From assembly GCA_000711775.1 (NCBI GenBank), contig ARYC01000358.1:1-64000 (forward strand): 64,000 nucleotides of DNA. The letters are read 5' to 3'. Positions 1 through 9,887 of this stretch are shown piece after piece. Source of the stretch: Oxytricha trifallax. Lineage: Eukaryota; Ciliophora; Spirotrichea; Sporadotrichida; Oxytrichidae. The translations under genes were made by a program, and so were the position numbers. The notes beneath the pieces were generated by a model that ran no database searches, was not told where the DNA came from, and worked only from the letters and a program-made list of their open reading frames with translations. Position 1 is the first letter of the stretch. The number at the start of each line of letters is the position of its first letter.

Positions 1-586
1 ATCGCTTGGGAACTCATGATAGGGATTGAAGCTTGAGACGCCACCTCCTGATCTCGAAGCATTACCTTGCTTCCTTGATGGTTCCGTTCTGAATTAAGAG
101 TGTTAGCCATGACTGGGATTGTTGTTGAGGTATGTATCATTCTAGGTAACGTTCCTCGCGAATTGTTGTGAGATCTAGTTGAAATCAGCTGAGTCCTCGT
201 TAGCGATGTAGTTTGGCGAGTGGCAGCCGTGATCAAACGTCTGCTCTCTACTAGCGTCCTCAACAGGCTGCATCAGCGTATCAGTGCCTTATCCAGAGTA
301 GTGCACTCTTGAACCTGATATCTAAAGTTATAGTAGTTAGAGCCAGCATTGGTAAGTGGTATCAACATAAGAGATGATATGTAATGTTTGCATGATGCAA
401 GCAAGCATAGGCGTAGAATTCGATGAAATTAGTTAGAGTGGTTAGAGATAGATGTAAAGATAGACAGCTCCACTTACCTTGCCTCGAACCACGCCGAGAT
501 CCTTGATGGGCAAGCCATTCATAGTGCTGCTGCCGAAGCTGCTCTGAGAATGAGCCTGTATTGGGCTGTGCTTGGCCACCACCCAT
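1..586 (-). pseudogene. Inverted 5' copy of the 22-kDa-like transposon gene
   Basis: On the minus strand, starting at the ATG at 586, this repeats the start of the gene at 1396 (first residues MGGGQAQPNTGSF). A 2-bp deletion after that point shifts the frame, so the copy is not translatable as it stands. The splice donor and following intron are recognisable. The rest of the gene would lie outside the window. Confidence 0.7.
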
Positions 587-1983
587 CCCTGGCTGCGCCA
601 GGGAGTGGGGGTGGGGGCGTCCCTGATCTCCCCGTCTTCGATGTCGCCAGCCTTGTCTGGTACCTGCTGTTACGTGGAATCGTTGTTCATTCTTATTTAC
701 TAATAGAGGCGATTAAGAATTTAACTGAAACATCCAAATTCGATTAGTGTAGTATGAAATTAAAATACGTTATTAAGTTTTAATACGAAACTTGCAACTT
801 CTCGATTGCGCAAAAGTTGAAAGCTGTCAGCGCCGGAGTGGAGTGGCTCGATCTTCATCACTACTGCTCACTACAGATGTTTCTTCATATCAGACTGTGC
901 GTCTCATGCTGGTTCACTCATCTATCATACTGGATTCTCATGATTCGTACTGATAACTCAGCTAGGATTTTCTCTAATTTTTGAAATAGATTTTGAAAAA
1001 ATCAATTTCAAAAATCCTAGCTGAGTTATCAGTACGAATCATGAGAATCCAGTATGATAGATGAGTGAACCAGCATGAGACGCACAGTCTGATATGAAGA
1101 AACATCTGTAGTGAGCAGTTGTGATGAAGATCGAGCCACTCCACTCCGGCGCTGCCAGCTCTCAACTTTTGCGCAATCGAGAAGTTGCAAGTTTCGTATT
1201 AAAACTTAATAACGTATTTTAATTTCATACTACACTAATCGAATTTGGATGTTTCAGTTAAATTCTTAATCGCCTCTATTAGTAAATAAGAATGAACAAC
1301 GATTCCACGTAACAGCAGGTACCAGACAAGGCTGGCGACATCGAAGACGGGGAGATCAGGGACGCCCCCACCCCCACTCCCTGGCGCAGCCAGGGATGGG
1401 TGGTGGCCAAGCACAGCCCAATACAGGCTCATTCTTCCAGAGCAGCTTCGGCAGTAGCACTATGAATGGCTTGCCCATCAAGGATCTTGGCGTGGTTCGA
1501 GGCAAGGTAAGTGGAGCTGTCTATCTTTACATCTATCTCTAACCACTCTAACTAATTTCATCGAATTCTACGCCTATGCTTGCTTGCATCATGCAAACAT
1601 TACATATCATCTCTTATGTTGATACCACTTACCAATGCTGGCTCTAACTACTATAACTTTAGATATCAGGTTCAAGAGTGCACTACTCTGGATAAGGCAC
1701 TGATACGCTGATGCAGCCTGTTGAGGACGCTAGTAGAGAGCAGACGTTTGATCACGGCTGCCACTCGCCAAACTACATCGCTAACGAGGACTCAGCTGAT
1801 TTCAACTAGATCTCACAACAATTCGCGAGGAACGTTACCTAGAATGATACATACCTCAACAACAATCCCAGTCATGGCTAACACTCTTAATTCAGAACGG
1901 AACCATCAAGGAAGCAAGGTAATGCTTCGAGATCAGGAGGTGGCGTCTCAAGCTTCAATCCCTATCATGAGTTCCCAAGCGAT
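1..1983. repeat. ~2 kb inverted repeat (palindrome), left arm cut by window edge
   Basis: Bases 1-~985 are the near-exact reverse complement of ~1000-1983, meeting at a short centre near 960-1020. The first bases of the window pair with 1964-1983, so the left arm continues off the left edge. The arms differ by small indels (for example two bases missing near 550), so they are two diverging copies and not an artefactual mirror. The right arm holds the first exon and part of the second exon of the gene at 1396-2978. Confidence 0.93.
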
Positions 1984-2978
1984 GTCGACGAGGAAGTCAA
2001 GGGTGTGAACCGCCAAACACGAATGAACATCATTAACACTGAAACCATCGATGATCAGGTGGTATACTCCGTCCCATCGAATGAGTTAGCCAGGTTGGGG
2101 AAGTCTAAGCAGGACATCTACTCTATCTTGCTCACTTAGGGTAAGAACACTCATGATTCATTCAAGCTCATGTAGGTTAGTTCTACTTGCCACCTTACCA
2201 GGAGTGCACGTTGGAGTACATTCAGGGCATATTCCTTGGTGTGAAGAAAGTAAGAATTACAGTTAACCATACTATAGGTGCTGCGCAACAACGAGGTGCG
2301 AATCATCAGCCTGCCTAAGCTCAACGAGCTCTCTGTAATCAATCTTCTCAGCGACATCAAGAAGGAGCCAGATATCTGCAAGTACCTGCCAGAGATCAAG
2401 GATGGCAGATCCGTCAACAGGCAGTTTCTCTACAACGTAAGTTTGGGTAGCTAACATTACTACTGCTGCTGCTTCTACTATTCTCCCAATTGCTACTGCT
2501 GTTTATACATGCTGCTTCATTGCTTATGTTATAGATCATCAATACAGTCAAGCCTGAGTTCTTCCACTCAAACATCAAAGCCAGTTTAGAGTTCAGGTAG
2601 AAGCAGAAGACTCTGGATAAGAACAAGTTCATCAAGCTGACTGCAGAGATGTTTGGCATGCTTGAGAATGCGGTCATTGCGAACGTGAGCAATAGAGGCA
2701 GCAGGGCAGTGAACTTGTTGAATCATGGCACCAAGAAGCGCAAGCGCGCAGAGAGGTAGATATAGTAAACGAATGCCCCCAGATTCTCGCAATTTGAGTC
2801 GCATGCTGATGCACTCTCACCAAGGCAATACGTGAAAGCTAAGCGCATGCACCCTAACACTAAGTTTGACACTCCGTACTCTAATCCGATGATTGAAATC
2901 AACCAGTCATTGATAACGCAAAACTCATCGATGATTCAGAGCAGAAGCTAGCCCTAAACCTAGCACTAGCAGCAATGA
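1396..2978 (+). CDS. 421-residue relative of the TBE transposon 22-kDa protein
   Basis: Five exons (1396-1506, 1663-2140, 2176-2249, 2278-2436, 2535-2978) with GT-AG introns of 156, 35, 28 and 98 bp give one continuous frame to TGA when TAA/TAG are Gln. All exon phases close exactly, which argues for an intact gene. The middle (exons 3-5) aligns with the 22-kDa ORF of the TBEs at 7925 and 54831: pattern F.LP..E, then NL..D....PD...YLP, then R.F...I..T..PE. The phase-1 intron at 2141-2175 is at the same place as the 36-bp intron of both TBE copies. Residues 1-~180 are Ser/Asn/Gln-rich with no counterpart in the TBEs. The tail is basic (KKRKRAER) and could be a nuclear signal. The biochemical function of the TBE 22-kDa protein is not known to me. 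The start is the first ATG; the upstream frame is also open. Confidence 0.75.
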
Positions 2979-3293
2979 CATAAACCAGATTAAACTTTCA
3001 TAATTCATATCTAAACTAACTAAATTCATTCACTGCTTCTGTTGAGGCTGTATTGCAGTTGCTATAACTATCACTACTGTTGTATACTCTGCAGCTACCA
3101 ACACTGTTGCAATCAACTTAACCTAAATCACTAATGTATAACACTGTTTCACTTCGTGCATCTAACTAGCGCCTGGCTTTCCCCATTGCGCTAACATTCC
3201 TAACATTCCCTTCACACTACAACAGTTCTTTAAATTCTAATTCCCCCTTTATTAATTATTATTACTAAACTAAAAACCTCCTGCAGCGCAACC
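2979..3293. other. Intergenic spacer in GC-rich element
   Basis: AT-rich spacer between the two GC-rich genes. A pyrimidine-rich tract precedes the ATG at 3294. No other feature seen. Confidence 0.4.
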
Positions 3294-3596
3294 ATGGAAC
3301 AGCTGAACCAGCCCCTACAAGCCAGAGAGCCACTCAAGCTGCGCTTCATGTACCAGCACAACACGCCCAACGCCTATGAGGTGCAGGTGTACAGCAAGCG
3401 CAAGTATCTGCAGCAGGACGACGCGTTCGAGATCGACAATCACAAGGGCGACCTCTACTGCAAATGCGAGGAGTTCAGCATCAGGGTTAAGCCCGGAGCC
3501 GAGTTCTCCCTATTAGTACCTTCCTCCAATCATGAACCTGTAAGAGTGCTGATCACTCCTGCTGGTGGCGAGTCCTACATGCTAACCAGCGAATGA
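3294..3596 (+). CDS. Hypothetical 100-residue protein of the GC-rich element
   Basis: Single uninterrupted frame, ATG at 3294 and TGA at 3594-3596, needing no recoded Gln codon. Composition is ordinary for a soluble globular protein, with alternating hydrophobic residues suggesting beta strands (LKLRFMYQH, FSIRVKPGAEFSLLV, VRVLITPAGG). GC content is clearly higher than that of the genes beyond 7.4 kb and matches the flanking transposon-like genes, so it probably belongs to the same mobile element. I do not recognise a family; TBEs have no equivalent ORF that I know of. Confidence 0.6.
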   Translation: MEQLNQPLQAREPLKLRFMYQHNTPNAYEVQVYSKRKYLQQDDAFEIDNHKGDLYCKCEEFSIRVKPGAEFSLLVPSSNHEPVRVLITPAGGESYMLTSE

Positions 3597-4461
3597 ATGA
3601 GTATGAGAGCTGCTGCAGAGAACATTACCAGTATTGCCCGTAGAAGGCAGCGCCCTGATTGGACCTCCCGATCCCTAGTTACTTTGATTTAAACTTCACT
3701 CTATTAAACACTCTAATCACTCTATAACTTCACTCTCACTTTATTAATCTATAATTTAATTCTTAAAACTTAAGATCGCTACGATCACTAAAGCTGCTGC
3801 TTCAAGCTGCCATGCTGCAGCTGCCTCGCTACTGATGCTTAAATGCTATGAATCTACTGTTACTCCTTGCTTGAAGACCCCATCTGCATGAATGACTGCG
3901 ACACTATCGACGCCTTGCATGTTTACTTGAGCTAAAGCTCATTACTACTCTGCTTTCGCACTTCGTGCATGTGCTCTCTCTACACTTTGCATGTAAGTAT
4001 ACTCCTATGCTTCATTCGCTCTCTTTAGTGCTTATAACTGCCTATCTTCGTTAACAGTGCTGCAGCTAGCTTAAGCTGCGTATACTCCATGGTCGCTTCA
4101 CTACTCAACAGCGCTCTACAAACTTGGTAAGCATCAATACTGAATTCTCATTCTCATTACAGCAAATGTCGTGAACCATCGGAAGTCGGCAGGCGACGGC
4201 GCTTTCGCGCTTATCGACAAGGAGAGTTTCGCGTGGAGGGAGGGAGGGCGAAGAAACGAGTGGAAGCACAAGGGGCTCTTCAAGAGTGGTGAAGATGCAC
4301 GAAGTGTCGGGCTGGGAAGCTGTCGTTGAGTCGTGCTGTAAGCGAACTACAGTGCTTCGCAAGCTACATTGGCTGAACTAACTTTGGCAACACTAAAGAG
4401 TAAGTAGAATTCAGCCAAAATCCAAAAACTTTCTCCTCGATTTTAACGAAATTTACCCATA
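3597..4461. other. Non-coding stretch of the GC-rich element
   Basis: Mixed-composition DNA with no convincing ORF. The 85-residue minus-strand frame at 4105-4362 has no family signature and is read as chance. Confidence 0.35.
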
Positions 4462-4475
4462 GGGTTTTGGGGTTT
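4462..4475 (+). repeat. Telomere-like G3T4G4T3 motif
   Basis: GGGTTTTGGGGTTT followed by ATACC. A second copy (TTTTGGGGTTTATAC) lies at 4644-4658 and a weaker GGGGTTTAT at 5260. TBE ends look like this in the same orientation. Here no paired inverted end was found nearby. Confidence 0.6.
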
Positions 4476-4830
4476 ATACCTTGCACATGCCGACATCAGC
4501 TATCGTAAAATTAGTTTGAGACCTAAACAGCTAATTTACATGAAATACTTGGATTTGAGGTTTGGGGAAACTAAGAGAGAGGCTTTTGGTAACTAAAGTA
4601 AAAACTAAAAACTTAAATCGCTGATTATCGAAAACTTTGAAAGTTTTGGGGTTTATACTATGATAATTTACGATTTGAAAGTGTTGAAAGCTAATCGTCT
4701 GCCCAGACATAAGCTGAGCTCAGACCAACTTAGGGAGAAGTAAGAGAAAGCAGACCAGACAACCCTAAACCTAACAATGAAATTATTAGAATATGAATAA
4801 TAACTAATCAAACATAATCATTAGATTGAA

Positions 4831-5135
4831 GTGGGGCTTTCACCCACTAGACCCCTCTAAGTTTGCCTAAAATGCAGGGAGTTTCACCCCAGCCTCTCTC
4901 TAAACTTGACCTATAAATTTTTTGAATGTTGATTTTGATTGGGCTTCCACCAATCTTGCCTCTCAGCTTGACCTATAGTTTACAGGGAGTTTCACCCCAG
5001 CCTCTCTCTCTGCTTGACCTAAAATGCCTAAAAAATGATTATTAAAAAAGTTGATGGTGCTGGAGCTGAATTGTGGGGCTTCCACCCACACTGCCTCTCT
5101 ACCTGACCTATAGCGTTGCTGGGAGTTCCACCCAG
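4831..5135. repeat. Three tandem units, each with two small hairpins
   Basis: Six short palindromes alternate in two types. Type A reads GTGGGGCTTTCACCCAC or a variant (4831, 4938, 5072). Type B reads GGGAGTTTCACCCC or a variant (4877, 4985, 5119). Each is followed by CTCTC and a GACCTATA-like tail. The A-to-A and B-to-B spacings agree (107/108 and 134/134 bp), so this is a degenerate tandem of ~107-134 bp units. Hairpin stems are kept by paired changes between units. Confidence 0.8.
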
Positions 5136-5719
5136 CATCTCTAACATTGTACCTATAAATCTAAATAATTATATGATTATTAAAATAATACTTATGTAAG
5201 TAAAATTCCAAAATTTGGAACTTTTCTAGAATTTTCTAAACTTTTTGTAGAAATTTTGGAAAAATCGGGGTTTATGTTGAGATATTAGCATCATCTGTCG
5301 ATAATTCAAGCTATAGCTATTTTAGACCTTACTTTGTTGTTTTCCTTAAGTATCTTGATTTTGTTGTTCTTGTACTGCTATTTACAACTTTTACTTTGAT
5401 TTTCGTTGATAATCTTTGAGATTTTGTTAAAACCCAGCAATCCTAAGCTGCTGTAAGTAGTCCCCCCCAGAGGTGCTGGGGTACAAACCCTGACGGCCGA
5501 AGTGACGTAAGACCTCTCAGGCTGTACCCTCGCCGGGGCTCTGCAGGGCTGTTGCTGGTTGTGGCTTACTACTTGAAGTTTTGACCTAAGACTTAAGAGC
5601 TGGTCTGAGCTCAGCGAAACTATACTATGCTTGTTTGTTAGTGCTGGTAACTGGTAAGTGCTATTCACCTCCTTAACCTAATATAGGCGTCCTCTATGCG
5701 TGCTTGTTTCAATTTATTT

Positions 5720-5736
5720 CAAAACCCCGAAACCCC
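5720..5736 (+). repeat. TBE-like terminal motif (C4A4 type)
   Basis: CAAAACCCCGAAACCCC differs at one base from the telomeric end expected of a TBE. It lies ~500 bp upstream of the Tc1-like transposase and may be one end of that element. No matching inverted end was recognised downstream. Confidence 0.55.
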
Positions 5737-6242
5737 TTCGTACATGGAATCGCTGTCGAACTCTATAGGTTTCAACGAATAGTCAGCTAAGAGTCCTTCT
5801 CATCACAGTTTCTCATCGCAATCGATACTTAACTATGGGTTTCTCTGCAATCAAAGGAGTACGAAGAGATCAAGCAGAGAGTGCTGAAGCCATAGGAGAA
5901 GACTGCAGTGAAGTGGACATCGGCCGTGCTGGGCATCAACTTCCCCTCCAATCCTAAACCAACGAAACTCTCTAACACCTCAGGCACTCTCCTCAACAAT
6001 CGCTAGTAATCAAGACTAGACCAGCCTAAGCTCCAGAACAGGAACAGCACCTGGAAGTTTTCCACCAGCTCTCCAGAGTCCAAACTCGATATCAATCTTT
6101 GCAAAGTTAGGCTGGAAATCTTACACTTAGGAACAGCGTATCTTGGGTTCGAGAGGGGAGAGCATTGCTGCCACTCCTGTGAAAAGTCGTCGTAATCAGA
6201 GACACACTCAGCTGTCACCCATCCTGGAAGCCCCGGAGGGCA

Positions 6243-7307
6243 ATGCTCAGCACGCATCGCTGCAGAAGCGCTTCGACGCCATCAGAATTTGCAGCTCCTC
6301 CAAGAAGGCTGGCAGCTAGCCAGGAAACCCCTCTCAAATCGTCGTCGGCGCTCGCTCCATTGCTTCAGAACCTGGCCAGCCTCAGGTTGCAATCCACCTA
6401 ACGTAAGGGCAGCGAGGTAATTAGTGTGTTGGGCAACAAAGATAGGATAGTAATCACTCCCAAACGTTTAAAACTATCGAGTGGGGATGGGAGCAGCAGC
6501 TACAATGCAAAGAATCGTTAGGAAAGTAAGCAATTTTCTGATTTAAACCAAACTTTCAGATGTTTTAGAGTCAAGCAAAGCTAGTAAGATGGTCATGAGC
6601 GCAGGTATAGCGAATACTGGTAGTGCTTGCATCGAATCGCTATAGTAGTACACACCCATCGCAACGGTGCGCGAACAAGCCAACCAACGCCTAGGCAAGT
6701 ATGGGGTCTTGGCAAGGAATCTCTCAATCGCGAAGGAGGCGACCAAGCGGCAGCAGTTCTCCATGAGTTTCGTGGCGGCCATCACCAAGGACAGTTTGAT
6801 CTCGAGTCAGGTCATCGAGGGTGCGTTCGATGCCATGCTGTTCGAGAACTTCCTCTATCACACCCTGCGCCAGCTGCGCACTGACAAGGACCTCGCGTCG
6901 AAGAGGATCGTGCTGCTCATGGACAACGCAGTCATTCACAAGTATTCGGAGGTGCTGGCTACAGCCAGGAAGTTCAAGGTGACAGTGCTATTCACCGCCG
7001 AGTACTCACCCTGGCTCAACCCGATCGAGCAGTTGTTCTCCTACATCAAGAGGCACCTTCGATAGGAGCAAGCAGACAACAAGTAAGTATAGTAAGCTTA
7101 ACCCAATGTAGGATCCACCTCGTAAAGCGCCTCTCGGAGATTCTGAAAGCCATGACCAAGACTGACGTGAACAAGCTCTGGGCCTTCAGCATGAAGCATG
7201 CAGCACCATCAAGCACGGCTTCGTTTGATGCAAATGTTGGCAACAATCGACAACCTACCAAGAGAGGCTAAAGACAGCAAGAATCGCGACGACGTTCGAG
7301 TAATTGA
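6243..7307 (+). CDS. IS630/Tc1-type DDE transposase, GC-rich TBE-like element
   Basis: Three exons (6243-6525, 6560-7082, 7112-7307) with 34- and 29-bp GT-AG introns give a 333-residue frame ending at TGA. The C-terminal half carries IS630/Tc1 signatures: FSMSFVAAI, the second catalytic Asp in LLMDNAVIHK, and YSPWLNPIEQLFSYIK holding the catalytic Glu. Family members cut and paste DNA with a D,D,E/D triad. I could not find the first Asp (usual context a hydrophobic strand then DE), so the N-terminal part may be wrong or damaged. Upstream, 5835-6190 is open in a second frame and might encode a missing N-terminal portion. Same superfamily as the TBE 42-kDa protein but very different in sequence and GC content. 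Confidence 0.72.
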
Positions 7308-7389
7308 TTAGATTAGCGATTAAAACCAATTATTACATATTACACTTTTAAGTTTAAGTTTAAATCAATCAAACCTTCCAAACCATCAC

Positions 7390-7783
7390 AACCTCCCTCG
7401 CTTGCGCGCATTCGAGACACCAACTTCGTAGCTATAGCTGTATTCTACTACAAATTGCTTTATTTATACAGATACATGTTTGCTGAGAACGAATCTTGTA
7501 GTTTAAAGACAAATCCTGTCTTTGTTTCATACCAACCAACAACAATTCTCACTCTTGTGTTGTTAGACAACTTCAACATCGATTGTCACCTTAACTACTC
7601 GCCTATTGCTACCAGCTTTTTAGATTCTCGTGAGTATATACAACCATTTGATAACTATGGGGTCTTGTAAGTGATTTTATCACCAATTCTAGGATTTTGC
7701 TGTTATTTGCGTTTCAACTATCGATTGCTTGCATCCTTGATCTTGCTTTGCTTCAGCTACTGTAATTGCTCGATAACAATTGA
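7390..7783 (+). CDS. C-terminal part of an unknown membrane protein
   Basis: A frame open from ~7390 runs through FVAIAVFYYKLLYLY and NFNIDCHLNYSP. A 26-bp intron with GTAAGT and TAG ends follows at about 7668. The next exon ends in a strongly hydrophobic segment (LILLLFAFQLSIACILDLAL) and TGA at 7781-7783. This looks like the end of a gene whose earlier segments are not visible here; the upstream neighbour is the GC-rich element and the downstream one is TBE-1. I do not recognise the family. Confidence 0.45.
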
Positions 7784-7924
7784 ATTTGGTCATAATTATT
7801 TATTTATTTAATTTATCATAACTCCTATCTTTTTCTATTTTATCAAATAGTAAAATTTTAATAAACTTAGAATGGATATCCATAATTTTAAATTTCATTA
7901 ACATTTCTAGAAAGAGGAAGCAAG

Positions 7925-8712
7925 ATGGAGTCTATGAATGATGCAATGAAGAGAATTTAATCTCAAGATTTAATAGGAAAATTTCGAAGTAAAGAGGACC
8001 TTTATAGAGACTTGGTATAACAAGGTAAGTTCTAAAATAAGATTAATAAATCCATTATAGTTGGATTGTTCTTGCCAACTTAAGAGGGAACGAAAATCTC
8101 ATTCTTAAAAGCCTTACTGAGTGAAGACAAAAAAGCTTTTCAGTATAATGAAATTAGGATGATAGAGATACCTAACTAACCTGAAATATCAGTGACAAAC
8201 CTATATGATGATGCTATGAGTGATCCGGACGTAGCTCTCTACCTTCCATCAAAGCTACCGCTCTCTAATAAGTTGCCAGAGAGAAACTTCTTCTTTGGTA
8301 TTCTTGCAACTCTGAACCTGAGTACTTAGATGAAATTATTTAAGAAACTCACAAGAAACGATACAGCATCTCTCCTGAAGAAAAAGAGAAGCAAGGTATT
8401 AAAATAAGTACACCTGACTGTAGGAACTTCAAAAGCATCCTTTCATCTCAAGAAGCTTAGTCTTTTAATTTTATAGAAAAACCTGGTACTGTTATATACT
8501 TGATGAAAGAGCGCAGCAAATTAAACAGAGAGAGAAAGTCTCAAGTAAAACATGAATTGAGTAAGAGACTCTTCAAAGATTTCTTAAAGCCAGACGAGAT
8601 GAACATAGATGCAGGGGCTGGCACAAAGAGAAGAATCATGGGCCCAAGCAAGCCTAAAGAGGAAGAAAATAAAGAGAAGCAAAATCCCTTTACGGGCAAA
8701 TTTAATATGTGA
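7925..8712 (+). pseudogene. TBE-1 22-kDa ORF (frameshifted)
   Basis: Starts MESMNDAMKRIQSQDLIGKF. Exon 1 ends at 8024 and a 36-bp GT-AG intron (8025-8060) follows. The frame then carries GLFLPTQEGT and NLYDDAMSDPDVALYLP. One base is missing near 8312 (after GILATLN) compared with TBE-2. The last part (MKERSKLNRE to NPFTGKFNM, TGA at 8710-8712) is intact in its own frame. Accessory TBE protein of unknown role. Confidence 0.7.
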
Positions 8713-8718
8713 ACTTAT

Positions 8719-9770
8719 TCATTCGTTTAAATCTAATACTTATTTATAAACACAAAATCTCCCTTCTCTTGAGCAAACTTTAGCTTTCTCATCACTGACT
8801 CATTTAGTAGCACTCTTAATAAAATTGAATTTATCTATCTTTAAATCATGCATCAGATGGTAGAGCAGCAATTTCTTTTAATGACCTTTCAATAACCCCC
8901 AATATAATTCAATTCCATTGAACTAAGGGATGTAAGGAACATTAAATACAGGTGTTATATTTAGCCTTTCATATTCCTTCCTTGAGTCTTTAGTTTTATG
9001 AACTGACAAGTTATCAACGAATAGAATATTCTCTTAGTCAGCGTACTTGTCTCTGAGTTATTGTATGAACTAAATATATTATTCAGTCTTTATAGAACGA
9101 GGGTGAATAACATAAGTCTCGAGGCCACTAACATCACTTATTCTACCAAGAATAGCATGAGTTTACACCTTAAACTTTTAGTTATAAACTTCTATATTAC
9201 TATACCTCTTGTACCAAGACCTTGATATAAAGATTTTTAATGTAAATACTGCCTCATCAGCGTGTAAAATTTATATTATGCTCTTAAGATCTCTGCATTT
9301 AATCGAATATATAATTTAAATTAGTTATATAAAATGGAACCTAAAGTCAATCACTCTCTTAATGCGATTCTCTCTCTTGTAAGATATTCCGTTCTTTTAA
9401 TTATCTTAGCTATAGATTAAGCAGAGATATGAAGCTCAGGAAATAGGCGATGAAACATCACAGCTCTCTAGGCCAGAGAGAAGTGAGCCCAGTATTTAAG
9501 AGTCTTATCATTAATAAGATAATCGATATGATGCTGCTAAAATTTTAAAGGTCTCTTAGGCTTAGAATTAAGATGCTATCTCTTTAAATTCAATGCTAAT
9601 AGACAGTGAGACCTAAAAGTAGCAGGAGATTTATGGAGCAGTCTTGCAATAGATGTGTAATTTAGAATAGGTCTGAGTTGATCACTATAATCATCGCACC
9701 CATAACGCAACTTAAATAATAAATCTATATACACAGTCATAAAAAGACCCCAAACCTCGCATATACTCAC
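8719..9770 (-). pseudogene. TBE-1 42-kDa transposase (frameshifted)
   Basis: Homologous over its length to the intact minus-strand ORF of TBE-2 at 55626-56678. Two bases are lost near the start (around 9735) and one base near 9410, so it cannot be read as a single protein. It still encodes FVDNLSVH, with the second catalytic Asp that TBE-2 has lost. IS630/Tc1-type DDE family. Confidence 0.75.
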
Positions 9771-9887
9771 TTAAATAACTAATATTTAAACTTAAAACCC
9801 TACAAAAACCCTAATAAAATATGCCTTAATAGTCTACTTTTATCAATCAAAAACTCAATCAAACTACTGAAAGGGTTTTGGGTTTTC

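Larger units (their letters stand above)
7848..9887. mobile_element. TBE-1: truncated TBE transposon
   Basis: From 7848 this matches TBE-2 from ~54746: 22-kDa ORF on plus, 42-kDa transposase on minus, then a terminal region ending in GGGTTTTGGGTTTT at 9873-9886. The part of TBE-2 that carries the 57-kDa ORF and left end is missing. Both ORFs contain frameshifts relative to TBE-2. Confidence 0.88.

Noticed and set aside
550..1432. Identical 65-residue ORFs at 550-747 (+) and 1235-1432 (-)
   Set aside because: They are the two palindrome arms read antisense to the real exon 1 at 1396; no independent gene.
5455..5575. GC-rich stretch with short flanking complementarity, possible structured RNA
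   Set aside because: Only a 7-bp stem and no recognisable RNA family.
6003..6939. Several minus-strand ORFs over the transposase
   Set aside because: Antisense to the plus-strand frame whose exon phases close and which carries IS630/Tc1 motifs.
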